DNA of 64,000 nucleotides from Arcicella lustrica (GTDB taxonomy: Bacteria > Bacteroidota > Bacteroidia > Cytophagales > Spirosomataceae), in contig NZ_JAYGIM010000013.1 of assembly GCF_034930985.1 (NCBI RefSeq), positions 62,001 through 126,000 of the forward strand, given 5' to 3'. The notes beneath the pieces were generated by a model, which saw only the letters and a list, made by a program, of their open reading frames with translations, had not been told where the DNA came from and made no database searches. Below are positions 25,307-34,653 of the stretch, piece after piece. The position numbers were made by a program, and so were the translations under genes. Each line of letters starts with the position of its first letter. The first letter of the stretch is position 1.

Positions 25307-26839
25307 TTACCTTTTCTTATTCTCCAAAACAATCATAGAGGGAGGCATTTTCTTTTCCATCTGCAATTCTTCAATATCGACCATGCCTCTTCTTAAAAAC
25401 GAACCTAATAGAATGTCGGCGTCGCCATCTTGGTCCATATCTGCTACATCCATCACCATCCATTTGCCTTGATTGGCTTCTGGAAAGGTTGATACTTTAA
25501 ATTGATTATTACCTTGATTATCAAGTAATAAAAAACCTTCATGTGGCTTTTGTTTAGGGTCGGTAAAGAAAGAAATAGCGGCAATATCCAAATCTCCATC
25601 TAAATCAAAATCCGCAGCCATTGCTTTTGAAGCACCAAACATCGGGTAAAAATAGCTTTGCTTAAAATTGCCTTTGCCATCATTCATGAAAATTCTGATA
25701 CCATGATAACTTTTAAAGGAAATAGATAAATCTGCATTATCGCCATTGGTATAAAGTATATCCAAGAAGCCATCTTTATTAAAATCGGCTAAATCCATAT
25801 AACTAGAGCCATAAACAGAAGGAAAAGAGAGTACTTGTTTCTCTTCAAAAGTACCATGACCTGAATTGTAAAAGATAAAAATACCTTCACGGGCTTGTGT
25901 CATTAGCACCACAATATCTGGTAAATTATCGCCATTCATGTCTTTGATAAAAGTATTTCTGGCTCCGGGCAATTCTTTTAAAATATGTTCTCTCCTATTC
26001 ACTCCATCGTACCAAGCTAATTTCCCTAATTCATTGCCAAAATTACAGAGTACAAAATCTTCTTTTCCATCTTGATTCAAATCTCCAAAAGAAGCTTGAA
26101 CTGGTCTTTGCAGAAATTCTAAAATAGGTTTTGATTGTTTTTGCGGTGTGATTTCTAAAAGACTTCCTTTTCGAAAATCATTAGGATCCATTATACCCAG
26201 CGTCAATACTCTGAGATTTTTTTGAGAGAAATCTACATCAGCAATTGGGCTTGATACTACCAAAGAATCTTTCATTACACCATTCAAATCGTATTTTTTC
26301 AAGAAACTTTGCTCTCCACGCCAAGCCGCATAAATACTTTTTTGGGCAGGATTAAACTTAACGAAAGTAACATAGGGTGTTTTATTGGCAATTCCTTCGA
26401 TTTTTTTCACCGAAAAATTACTTAATCCTATCGAAATCTTTTCTTTTTTGGCTTGAGGAATTGCTTTTTCTGGAGCATTATCAACATAATATTTGATGAT
26501 TTTCGCCCAGTCTTCTTTGGCAATAACAGGTTTTTCAGGAAATACTCCCGCTACGGCAAGAAACTGTAATTCCTCTGGATTCATACCTCCATATACTTTG
26601 AAAATGTCTGACTCCAAACCAAGTCGATGTGACATTTTGGGTAGAATACTTTTCTCCCAAGTAGCTTTATCCAATAAATCGGGACTAGGAAATTGATGAC
26701 AACTGCTACAGTAGGTTTGTGCTAATTCTTTGCCATTTTTGTTTGAAGGAACTGGTGGAATATAGGTTTCAGATTTATTCGAATTTGAGCAATTCCACAA
26801 TAAACCCGCTAAAACCAAAAGGAATAAACGATTTAACAT
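25307..26839 (-). CDS. FG-GAP/VCBS repeat lipoprotein with an N-terminal haem-binding motif, 510 aa
   Basis: MLNRLFLLVLAGLLWNC is a lipoprotein signal peptide with the lipid-accepting cysteine at C17. A cytochrome-c-like motif follows (TYCSSCHQFPSPDLLDKAT, i.e. CxxCH) with a possible distal Met in ILPKMSH. The rest carries at least five calcium-binding-type FG-GAP/VCBS repeats: DLNQDGKEDFVL, DMNGDNLPDIVVL, DFNKDGFLDILYT, DFDLDGDLDIAA and DMDQDGDADILL, which should build a beta-propeller. It is probably anchored to the outer membrane and may couple electron transfer to ligand binding; the substrate is unknown. Similar fusions are known in Cytophagales. Confidence 0.88.
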   Translation of the reverse strand: MLNRLFLLVLAGLLWNCSNSNKSETYIPPVPSNKNGKELAQTYCSSCHQFPSPDLLDKATWEKSILPKMSHRLGLESDIFKVYGGMNPEELQFLAVAGVFPEKPVIAKEDWAKIIKYYVDNAPEKAIPQAKKEKISIGLSNFSVKKIEGIANKTPYVTFVKFNPAQKSIYAAWRGEQSFLKKYDLNGVMKDSLVVSSPIADVDFSQKNLRVLTLGIMDPNDFRKGSLLEITPQKQSKPILEFLQRPVQASFGDLNQDGKEDFVLCNFGNELGKLAWYDGVNRREHILKELPGARNTFIKDMNGDNLPDIVVLMTQAREGIFIFYNSGHGTFEEKQVLSFPSVYGSSYMDLADFNKDGFLDILYTNGDNADLSISFKSYHGIRIFMNDGKGNFKQSYFYPMFGASKAMAADFDLDGDLDIAAISFFTDPKQKPHEGFLLLDNQGNNQFKVSTFPEANQGKWMVMDVADMDQDGDADILLGSFLRRGMVDIEELQMEKKMPPSMIVLENKKR

Positions 26840-26873
26840 CTCTTAAGATTATTATAAAAATGGTTATCAACAA

Positions 26874-26916
26874 AAAAAGGGAATTAAAAATACGTAAAAT
26901 TTTTAATTCCCTTTTT
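26874..26916 (-). terminator. hairpin terminator after psd
   Basis: AAAAAGGGAATTAAAAAT (26874-26891) and its inverse (26899-26916) form a perfect 18-bp stem just past the psd stop, with T-rich sequence on the minus strand. Confidence 0.7.
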
Positions 26917-26938
26917 GAATATGCAATTTATATAAATA

Positions 26939-27598
26939 TTAAGCTAGTTCTGCAATCACAGTTTCGCCGCCTACTGGTCTATCTTCTAAATTTACTAAGA
27001 TTTTAGCATCTAAAGGAAGGTAAATATCAATTCTTGAACCGAACTTGATAAAACCAAATTCAGAACCTTGTTCTACGGTTTGTCCTTCTTTTACGTACCA
27101 ACAAATTCTACGAGCTAAAGCACCCGCAATTTGACGGAACAATACTTCAGTCCCATTATTGTGTTTTACCACAACTGTTGTTCTTTCATTATCAGTACTT
27201 GATTTTGGATGCCAAGCTACCAAGTATTTTCCTGGGTGATATTTGAAATAAGAAACGATGCCTGCAATTGGATTGAAATTGATATGCACGTTGATTGGCG
27301 ACATAAAAATTGAAACTTGGCGACGTGGCTCTTTGAAGTACTCAGTTTCAACAACTTCTTCAATTACTACTACTCTACCATCTGCTGGAGCAATAATATG
27401 CTTTGGATTTTTAACCGTAGTACGAACAGGAACACGGAAAAATTGTAAAATAATCAATGCAAAAACTACGCTAAAAGCGATAACAATTTTGCGTAAAATT
27501 TCATTTTCTTCAAAAAAATAAGCAACAGCACTATTTAAAATGATTAAAAAAATGGTCGTAACTAAAATAGTACCTTTGCTTTCTCTGTGGATAGTCAT
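26939..27598 (-). CDS. psd: phosphatidylserine decarboxylase-family protein, 219 aa
   Basis: Forms phosphatidylethanolamine from phosphatidylserine at the inner membrane. Two N-terminal membrane helices (residues about 8-29 and 34-52), then APADGRVVVIEEV, FMSPINVHINFNP with the conserved His, and IKFGSRIDIYLP, where cleavage between G187 and S188 would create the pyruvoyl cofactor. The short form (about 220 aa) is the type common in Bacteroidota and archaea. Confidence 0.93.
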   Translation of the reverse strand: MTIHRESKGTILVTTIFLIILNSAVAYFFEENEILRKIVIAFSVVFALIILQFFRVPVRTTVKNPKHIIAPADGRVVVIEEVVETEYFKEPRRQVSIFMSPINVHINFNPIAGIVSYFKYHPGKYLVAWHPKSSTDNERTTVVVKHNNGTEVLFRQIAGALARRICWYVKEGQTVEQGSEFGFIKFGSRIDIYLPLDAKILVNLEDRPVGGETVIAELA

Positions 27599-27777
27599 GT
27601 GTTTAAGGGGTATATTTAAACAAAGTTAACTAATAATCTTTGAAAATCATGAATTCTTGGCTTTGGATAGTTATCTTAATTGTTGAATAGCAACTCCATG
27701 AAATAAAATACTTTTTATAAATATTCTAACGCAACCTTTTTCCAGAAAAGCCGTATTGATGTTGAAACGTTGTCAAA

Positions 27778-28329
27778 ATGCCCATTATTACAGACCAAAA
27801 CAATAGCCTCCAAACCATACTTGAAGGGTGCCGTAAGGGTGACTCTAAAAGTCAGGAATTGCTTTATAAGCAGTTTTATGGCTATGCTATGAGTGTCTGT
27901 TTACGTTATACCAAAACACGGGATGAAGCGGTTGAAGTAGTTAACGATGGCTTTATCAAGGTTTTTAACAATGCCGATAAAGTTGATTTAAGTAGGTCTT
28001 TTAAAAATTGGTTCAGACGAATTATGGTGAATACGGCTTTAGATTTTTATCGCCAAAACCATAAGCATTATGACCAAGATGACATTGAATATGCAGAACA
28101 TTTGAGTGATAGAAGTGATGATGCTTCAGCCAATCTCTCTTATGAAGAACTATTGGCTTTAGTACAAAGATTATCACCAACCTACCGTACTGTTTTTAGT
28201 TTGTATGCAATAGATGGCTATTCGCATGATGAAATAGCCAAAATGTTAGGTTTTTCAGTAAGTGCATCGAAATCAAATTTAGCCCGTGCTAGGGTTAATT
28301 TGAGGGAAATGCTCAGTAAACGTTTTTAG
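27778..28329 (+). CDS. ECF-type RNA polymerase sigma factor, 183 aa
   Basis: Region 2 (LLYKQFYGYAMSVCLRYTKT, then EVVNDGFIKVFNNADKVDLS and FKNWFRRIMVNTALDFYRQ) and region 4 (LSPTYRTVFSLYAIDGYSHD then EIAKMLGFSVSASKSNLARA) of extracytoplasmic-function sigma factors are complete. The gene lies 55 bp upstream of a single-pass membrane/beta-barrel protein that likely controls it, so the pair is a candidate envelope-stress switch. Confidence 0.95.
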   Translation: MPIITDQNNSLQTILEGCRKGDSKSQELLYKQFYGYAMSVCLRYTKTRDEAVEVVNDGFIKVFNNADKVDLSRSFKNWFRRIMVNTALDFYRQNHKHYDQDDIEYAEHLSDRSDDASANLSYEELLALVQRLSPTYRTVFSLYAIDGYSHDEIAKMLGFSVSASKSNLARARVNLREMLSKRF

Positions 28330-28384
28330 TTAATCCATAAAAGAATAAAATCAAGGTTCTAATTAATAGAATCCTAACAAAAAA

Positions 28385-29776
28385 ATGTCAGATAAGTGGT
28401 GGGATATGTCCGATGACGAACTGGATGACCTTTTCAGAGAAGCCTCTGATAAGGTGCAGATTCCGTTTGACCAATCGTCTCTGGATAAATTAAAAGTAAA
28501 AATAGACCCCAAGCCGGTGATTGTACCTGCCACTCGTTTCAAAAACGAAAGGTGGCTACTGCTATTGCTTTTACTTTGTTTCGTAGGAGCAGGAATAGGA
28601 TATTACCTTACCAAAGATAATGTTTCAGTAAAATTAACAGGTCAAAAAAATCAAAAAGAAAATACATTAAATAAGCAAAAACAATCTGTAGCAACTGTTA
28701 AGGAAAATTCAGAAGACGTATTTTCTACAAAAGAGAAAACGACAGAAAAGTTAATTGCGAATGAACATAATAGTATTCAAGAAAAATTGGTCGAACAAAA
28801 ATCAGCTAGAAATACCAAGCGTGAAGAAATTGGAATTACTGAAAAACAAGTAGCAAAAATAGAGGAACAAAAGACAAAGAATGAATCAGAAAAACTGATA
28901 CAAAAGCAAAGTAATATCAGTTTAGTAAAGCATAAAAAAACCTCTAAGCCAATATTTAACACACATAATATCACTCCAAATGCCAAAAAAGCAATTGAAG
29001 TATCACCTACTGAAAATACTTTGTCTAATAATCTAGCAAGTAAGCAACCCAATAAACTTGCCTTATTATCAAGTAAACCCTTGAAGGCTTTAAAGACAAA
29101 TTTCAACATTGTTTTACCTGCATTTGAAGAAAGTAATCCTGAACCAACGGTCAATCCAATTGTAAGTACACTTAAAAAATCACGTTTTGGTATTCGTTTA
29201 GCCATTGCTCCTGATGCCAATGCTGTTGAAAATTTGGGAGATTTTGCTTTTGGGAAATCAGCAGGAATTTTATTCGAATACAATTTAACTAAACGCTTTA
29301 CCTTACAAACTGGCGCTATTTACACTTATAAACAATATACCACAGGTATAGAGAATTATCATGCTTGGGCAAAAAATTGGTCATATCGCCCAGTTTTACC
29401 AACAAGTGTTGCGGGCGATTGTAAGATATTGGATATACCAATCAATATTCGTTATAATGTATTTATGAAGCCCAAAAATACTTGGTTTGTAAGTGCTGGT
29501 GTTTCTTCGTATTTGATGCTGACCGAAAATTATGAATATTATTATCCAGAATCGGCTACAGTTCCTATCAATTTCCCTCGAAATGTATCATGGAAAAGAG
29601 ATGACGATTACTTCATGAGTACTTTGAATTTATCCTTTGGTTTCGAAAAACGCATCAATCAGCATATTTCTATTCAAGCAGAGCCTTATTTGAAAACACC
29701 ATTAAAAGAAGTAGGAAGAGGAAAAGTAAATCTTTACAGTAGTGGAATTTTGTTTTCTTTAAAGTATGGTTTTTAG
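28385..29776 (+). CDS. envelope-spanning protein: cytoplasmic head, one TM helix, long linker, outer-membrane beta-barrel, 463 aa
   Basis: The N-terminus MSDKWWDMSDDELDDLFREA is acidic and resembles the sigma-binding part of anti-sigma partners. One membrane helix follows at about 57-75 (WLLLLLLLCFVGAGIGYYL). Residues about 80-260 are a low-complexity Lys/Glu/Gln/Asn/Ser-rich linker. From about 267 to the end (RFGIRLAIAPDANAV onward, ending LFSLKYGF) is a beta-barrel of about 197 aa with the terminal Phe of outer-membrane proteins. Encoded directly after an ECF sigma factor. Such an arrangement would physically tie outer-membrane status to a cytoplasmic sigma factor; this is inference from layout and domains. 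Confidence 0.8.
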   Translation: MSDKWWDMSDDELDDLFREASDKVQIPFDQSSLDKLKVKIDPKPVIVPATRFKNERWLLLLLLLCFVGAGIGYYLTKDNVSVKLTGQKNQKENTLNKQKQSVATVKENSEDVFSTKEKTTEKLIANEHNSIQEKLVEQKSARNTKREEIGITEKQVAKIEEQKTKNESEKLIQKQSNISLVKHKKTSKPIFNTHNITPNAKKAIEVSPTENTLSNNLASKQPNKLALLSSKPLKALKTNFNIVLPAFEESNPEPTVNPIVSTLKKSRFGIRLAIAPDANAVENLGDFAFGKSAGILFEYNLTKRFTLQTGAIYTYKQYTTGIENYHAWAKNWSYRPVLPTSVAGDCKILDIPINIRYNVFMKPKNTWFVSAGVSSYLMLTENYEYYYPESATVPINFPRNVSWKRDDDYFMSTLNLSFGFEKRINQHISIQAEPYLKTPLKEVGRGKVNLYSSGILFSLKYGF

Positions 29777-29783
29777 GAAAAGA

Positions 29784-30869
29784 CTAAACAATTTCTAAAA
29801 TCATAGATTCTAAGGTTAATCCCGGACCAAAAGCACAGCTTAAAATATTTTGATTTTTATACGTATTTTCAGTGTCTTTCAAAATCTGTTTTAAGACAAA
29901 AAGTACTGTTGCTGACGACATATTCCCATAATTGCTCAAGATTTGATAAGCATATCGATTATCATTTGTATTGATTTCTAAAGCTGTTTCAATGGCTTCT
30001 AAAATAGCTTTTCCACCCGGATGAATTGCGTACAATGAAATATCTTGCTTGGTTAATCCTGAATTAGCAAAAAGTTTGTCCGTCAACGCTTTGATACCTG
30101 ATTTAACTAATTTAGGAATATACGAAGTAAGCGTCATTTCAAAACCAAAATCAGCTACTTGCCAAGCCATATCTTGTTTTCCTTCAAAGTACAAATCACA
30201 AAAGAAAGATTTCATGGCTAAAGAAGGATTTTTTTGAGAAGATTCAGCTTCAATTAACACCGCCGCCGCTCCATCCGCAAAAAGCGCATTCGATAACAGA
30301 AAATCTTCATCCATTTTCTTCTGAAAATGAAGAGTACACAATTCCACACAAACCAATAATACTTTTGCTTCTGGATTCGCTTTACAAATAGTATCTGCCA
30401 TTTTCAGCCCATTAAAAGCACCATAACAACCCATAAAATTAATGGCAGTTCGCTGAATATTGGTACTTAGTCCTAAAGAAGAAATTATTTCAATATCAAG
30501 CCCGGGAGCGTACATTCCTGTGCAACTTACTGTGATGATGTGCGTAATGTTGGGTAATTTACCTAGGTCAGCAATCGCTTTTAAGCAAAGTGGTAATGCG
30601 TATTGTTTGTAAGCAAGCATTCGTTGAGAAATACTTGGGAAAGGCTCTAAATCTGGAGTTCGGGGATAAAATTCGTAGTCAGAAAAGGTTTTTCCATAAT
30701 CAGATAATACAGAATAACGCTGGTTAATTTTAGTAGAACGATACAAGGCTTTTAATCTTCTTTGTTCATATTCATTCATTTGTAAGGCAGAAGCCATGAA
30801 TTCCGCAATTTGCATTTGTGGAAAACAATTTTCAGGAACAGCCGTACCTATTGCATTGATAAAACTCAT
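29784..30869 (-). CDS. type III polyketide synthase (chalcone/stilbene synthase-like), 361 aa
   Basis: A homodimeric ketosynthase that extends an acyl-CoA with malonyl-CoA to make pyrones or resorcinols. The catalytic triad is present: Cys116 in TVSCTGMYAPGLD, His283 in AIHPGGKA and Asn316 in NYGNMSSATV, with FGPGLTLESM near the end. In many bacteria the partner genes are a methyltransferase and an oxygenase; neither is next door here. The next gene upstream on the same strand (118 bp away) is an alpha/beta hydrolase. Product unknown. Confidence 0.93.
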   Translation of the reverse strand: MSFINAIGTAVPENCFPQMQIAEFMASALQMNEYEQRRLKALYRSTKINQRYSVLSDYGKTFSDYEFYPRTPDLEPFPSISQRMLAYKQYALPLCLKAIADLGKLPNITHIITVSCTGMYAPGLDIEIISSLGLSTNIQRTAINFMGCYGAFNGLKMADTICKANPEAKVLLVCVELCTLHFQKKMDEDFLLSNALFADGAAAVLIEAESSQKNPSLAMKSFFCDLYFEGKQDMAWQVADFGFEMTLTSYIPKLVKSGIKALTDKLFANSGLTKQDISLYAIHPGGKAILEAIETALEINTNDNRYAYQILSNYGNMSSATVLFVLKQILKDTENTYKNQNILSCAFGPGLTLESMILEIV

Positions 30870-30986
30870 GAATGATTGCGGGTTTACTGTTTGTTGATAA
30901 CGAAAGCTAAGTATTTTAAAGCGTATTCTAATTGATATACGAAATACTTATCTAAATTGTTTTTCTTCTGTCAGTAAGATGTCAAA

Positions 30987-31778
30987 TTATAGCATTTTAT
31001 CATTCTTTTTTAGGTATTCCACTACTTTGTCAAGAATTTTGGTATGTCCTGCCTCCATTGTGATTAATTGGACATTGGGAAGTTTTGTCGCCAAAGGCAA
31101 CACTTTTTCGGAAGGTAAAATGGTATCGTATTTTCCTGTAAAAATGGTTACGCTAATCTTTTCGTTGTTGATTTGCTCTGCTAGTTTTTTCAAATTGAAT
31201 TTTAAATATCGAAAGCCTGTCCACGATTGATATACTTGTTTTTTCTTCGTTGGTGTATCCAACATTCTATGTGCGAAACGAATCGAACTTTCTGGAACAA
31301 TGCGCATTTTGGCAAAAAACTTCGTGAAAGATAAAAGTTTGTCTTCTTGAAAAATAACGTATTTGAATACTTTTCGAGTAAGGCTAAACCGTGTCGCAAA
31401 AGCATAAATCGGATGTTCTGAAATACCATCTGGTGAAACCAAAGTCATGCTTTTTATGCGTTTTGGAAAAGCTTCTACAGTAGCTAAAGCGAATCTTCCA
31501 CCCATACTAAAACCTATCACAGAAAAGGTTTCAATTTTATTTTCTGATAAAAATGTTGTGAGGAAATCTTTCCAAATAGATTTTGTAATTACTTCGTTTT
31601 GTGATGCTTGAATTGCATGAATACTTTTTCCATGAAAAGGTAAATCAAAAGCATAGATTGTATAAACGTCGCCAAAGGTTTCGGCAAAATGTTGGAAACA
31701 CAAAAAATCCTGCCCAATCCCATGAAAGGCGAGCAGGATTTTTTGTCCGTTTCCGATTTTTTGAAAATATAATTTCAT
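30987..31778 (-). CDS. alpha/beta hydrolase, 263 aa
   Basis: The alpha/beta-hydrolase pattern is clear: HGIGQDFLCFQHF (oxyanion region), the nucleophile elbow VIGFSMGGRFAL with Ser in GxSxGG, and a late GHTKILDKVVEYL with the catalytic His. No signal peptide. It starts 6 bp after the FHS transporter gene on the same strand and is probably translated from the same mRNA, followed by the type III polyketide synthase; it may release or trim a product or an ester, but the substrate cannot be told. Confidence 0.88.
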   Translation of the reverse strand: MKLYFQKIGNGQKILLAFHGIGQDFLCFQHFAETFGDVYTIYAFDLPFHGKSIHAIQASQNEVITKSIWKDFLTTFLSENKIETFSVIGFSMGGRFALATVEAFPKRIKSMTLVSPDGISEHPIYAFATRFSLTRKVFKYVIFQEDKLLSFTKFFAKMRIVPESSIRFAHRMLDTPTKKKQVYQSWTGFRYLKFNLKKLAEQINNEKISVTIFTGKYDTILPSEKVLPLATKLPNVQLITMEAGHTKILDKVVEYLKKNDKML

Positions 31779-31784
31779 GAATGA

Positions 31785-33209
31785 TTAATGACCCTTACCG
31801 CCTTTTACAACAGCATTGTCAAAGTCAATTCCTTGATTTTTCAATACACCTTGTACTCTTATTCCGAAGAATACCAAGTAAGCAAAACAAATAATTGGCA
31901 CAAAATACGATTGTTGAATGCCGATTGTATCAGCCACAATTCCTTGAAGTACTGGAACAACTGCACCACCGCAAATCATCATAATCATATAGGCTGAACC
32001 TTGGTTGGTGTATTTTCCTAAGCCTGCCGTTCCTAAAGAGAAAATACATGGCCATAAAACCGAACAGAACAAACCTCCGCTGATGAAAGCAAAAAGAGTA
32101 ATATCACCACTACCCAATACGCCAATTACCATTGCCAATGCGCCCATTCCAGAGAAAACTAAAAGTGTTCTAACAGGTTTTTCGTCGCAATAGAAGAATG
32201 CCGCAATCATGATTAATACACAAATGGCATAAGCGTATAAATCACTCATATCGCTTCCGTGCAAAGTATTTACGCCTAAAACAATGGCAAAAGCTACAAA
32301 AGGAACAACAACGGTTAATATCTTTTTGGTAGCTGGTGCTACATCAAAGTTACTAAGTGCGGCTGTCCAACGACCAATCATCATACTTCCCCAGAACATC
32401 GAAACGTAATGTGAAATTTGTGAAGAATCTAAACCTTGTGTTACTTTTAAATATTCTCCTAAATTACTTCCGATGGTTACTTCAACACCTACGTACATAA
32501 AAATGGCAATCATACCCAATACTAATTGTGGGTATTTTAAAACGCCTGTTCCGATTTCTACTTCTTCGTCGTTGGTAATTCTTGGTAATTTAGATACTTT
32601 GAAGAAAATGGCTAATAATACAAAAAGTGCTCCTAGAATCAAATAAGGCAATTTTACAGATTCGATTGTTGCATTTTTAGCAGCATCCGCAGCGATTGAA
32701 CCAAAGATGGCAAAACTGATAATAACTGGCCCAATTGTTCCACCTAAGTTATTGACAGCACCGCCCAAGTTAATTCTGTGCGAACCCGTTTCTGGTGGTC
32801 CAAGGGCAATCATGAATGGTTGTGTAGCCGTTTGTTGTAACGAAAAGCCTAAACCAACAATAAATAACGCTGAAAGTAATAATGGAAAAGATTTCATTTC
32901 AGCGGCTGGATAAAATAACAAAGTACCTAAAGCTGAAATAATTAAACCGTACACAATTCCGTTTTTGTAGCCGATTTTGTTCAAAATATCACTCTTGATT
33001 ACACTTGAAACAATAAAGTATAAAATTGAACCAACTGTGTAAGCAATGTAAAAGGCAAAATCAACTAATTGCGCCTGCCATTGTTCTAAACCAAATTTTT
33101 CTTTAAACAAAGGAATTAAAATACCGTTTGAGGCAGCAACGAAACTCCAGAAGAACCATACCGTCATGAGTGTATAAAGATGGGACTTCTGATTGGATTG
33201 TGTGGTCAT
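31785..33209 (-). CDS. FHS-type sugar:H+ symporter (FucP/GluP-like MFS), 474 aa
   Basis: An inner-membrane major-facilitator with about 12 helices. The signatures of the fucose/glucose/galactose symporter group are present: WFFWSFVAASNGILIPLFKE at the N-terminus, LGFSLQQTATQPFMIALGPP and SHRINLGGAVNNLGGTIGP. It should import a hexose or deoxyhexose. It is the first gene of a minus-strand unit with the alpha/beta hydrolase 6 bp downstream. Confidence 0.92.
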   Translation of the reverse strand: MTTQSNQKSHLYTLMTVWFFWSFVAASNGILIPLFKEKFGLEQWQAQLVDFAFYIAYTVGSILYFIVSSVIKSDILNKIGYKNGIVYGLIISALGTLLFYPAAEMKSFPLLLSALFIVGLGFSLQQTATQPFMIALGPPETGSHRINLGGAVNNLGGTIGPVIISFAIFGSIAADAAKNATIESVKLPYLILGALFVLLAIFFKVSKLPRITNDEEVEIGTGVLKYPQLVLGMIAIFMYVGVEVTIGSNLGEYLKVTQGLDSSQISHYVSMFWGSMMIGRWTAALSNFDVAPATKKILTVVVPFVAFAIVLGVNTLHGSDMSDLYAYAICVLIMIAAFFYCDEKPVRTLLVFSGMGALAMVIGVLGSGDITLFAFISGGLFCSVLWPCIFSLGTAGLGKYTNQGSAYMIMMICGGAVVPVLQGIVADTIGIQQSYFVPIICFAYLVFFGIRVQGVLKNQGIDFDNAVVKGGKGH

Positions 33210-33366
33210 TGAAAACGTGTTTTAGGGTTATTTTTTAGACTGATTAAAAAGGATAATTTTACTTTAAAGCTAATACTTTTTAATTGTTTCGTCAAAATTA
33301 TATTGATAAAATACCAGAACCTTTACTTATATTGCCGATTGTTCTTGAAAATATCAAGATACTCCT

Positions 33367-33804
33367 TTATTGCACATAAATATCTGCTGAATCATAAACC
33401 ACCACTTTCGACCATAAATGATGATTCTCTGCTCCGAATTTTTTGTGTAATGGATGTACCAAATACTTCTCTTCGTCTTCTTTGCTATCAAAAATCAACA
33501 AGACAGAAAAAGAGTAAGACGCATCAGTAACGGGTTTGTCAAAATCATTGATTGACGGCAAACCAATATGCGCAGATTTTATCACTTCTATTTTGCCCAA
33601 AGCTTTTAAAGCTGCTAATAATTGATCATGATCTTTTTTATTATTAGGGTCTTTCAACCAAAAATATACATGGTGGATAAAAGAAAGTTTCTCGCCCTTT
33701 GGCGCTGCCGTTGAATCTGTCGTTGCGATACTTGTCATAATTGTTCCTGTGGCTAATGCCGTTGCTGAATTTTCTAAAAATTGTCTTCTGGATGATTTTT
33801 GCAT
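33367..33804 (-). CDS. Dabb (stress-responsive A/B barrel) protein with Tat signal, 145 aa
   Basis: The N-terminus KSSRRQFLENSATALATG is a twin-arginine (RR) signal sequence. The mature part contains FIHHVYFWLKDPNNKKDHDQ, SAHIGLPS and SYSFSVLLIFDSKEDEEKYL, the dimeric alpha-beta-barrel (Dabb) fold. Members are exported in Bacteroidota, often near sugar-degradation genes; activity is not established. Confidence 0.88.
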   Translation of the reverse strand: MQKSSRRQFLENSATALATGTIMTSIATTDSTAAPKGEKLSFIHHVYFWLKDPNNKKDHDQLLAALKALGKIEVIKSAHIGLPSINDFDKPVTDASYSFSVLLIFDSKEDEEKYLVHPLHKKFGAENHHLWSKVVVYDSADIYVQ

Positions 33805-33992
33805 GATTTTATTAGAGATTTTGATTTTATTCCTATTTTGAAGAGTATAAACAACAAATATATCTTTTCTTAGCGGAACTCTATCATGAAATATCCGTGA
33901 ACTATTTTATTCAAAATATCGGTTAAGCTATCGACCAAACATTTTTATATATTTGAAGTTTACTTAACACAAATTTCCCTAAAACATAAAAT

Positions 33993-34571
33993 ATGAATAT
34001 TGCCATTATTGCCACTTCGCCCAGAAAGAATAGCAATTCCTTACGTTTTTCTAAATATTTGCAAAAAGTATTAAAAGCTTCAGGCTTTGAGAATAGTACA
34101 ATTGTAGATTTTCATCATTTCGATATTCCTTCAGTGGGTAGAGGAACGGTACAAAAAGATGATTTAACGCTTTTTCAGGCTGAATTAATTGGTGTTTGGG
34201 AAAAAGCAGATTTGGTGTTTTTTGTAAGTCCAGAATATAATTGGACAGTTAACGGAGATTTATTAAATGCTTTGCATCAGTTGGGTTCAAAAGATTTTGT
34301 GCACCTTTTCAATAACAAAGTATTTGCTTTGGCGGGTGTTTCTAACGGACGTGGTGGTAAAGTGCCTTGCTTAGAATTGACGACTGTTATTAATAAAATT
34401 ATCAATTTCACCAATCAGCATTCTGTTATTTCTCCAAGAATCTATGAGTCGCATGAAACGGCTAAGAATTTGGATGAACATGCAGATTCAACAGGAAATC
34501 ATATTTATGAAAATACCGTGAAGGCTTTTGTTGATTATGCTTTGATTGTGGCGAAAAGATGGGTGAAGTAA
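33993..34571 (+). CDS. NADPH-dependent FMN reductase-family flavoprotein, 192 aa
   Basis: MNIAIIATSPRKNSNSLRF is the flavodoxin-like phosphate-binding start of the FMN_red family; VFFVSPEYNWTVNGDLLNAL is the second FMN loop (PEYNxxxxxxLKNA type). Cytosolic, likely reduces quinones, azo compounds or FMN with NADPH. Single gene. Confidence 0.9.
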   Translation: MNIAIIATSPRKNSNSLRFSKYLQKVLKASGFENSTIVDFHHFDIPSVGRGTVQKDDLTLFQAELIGVWEKADLVFFVSPEYNWTVNGDLLNALHQLGSKDFVHLFNNKVFALAGVSNGRGGKVPCLELTTVINKIINFTNQHSVISPRIYESHETAKNLDEHADSTGNHIYENTVKAFVDYALIVAKRWVK

Positions 34572-34653
34572 GTAAATTGTGATTTAGTGAATTGTGAATT
34601 AGTGATTTATTTTCTTTGATTAAGAATTTACTCATTCACAATTCACAACTACA

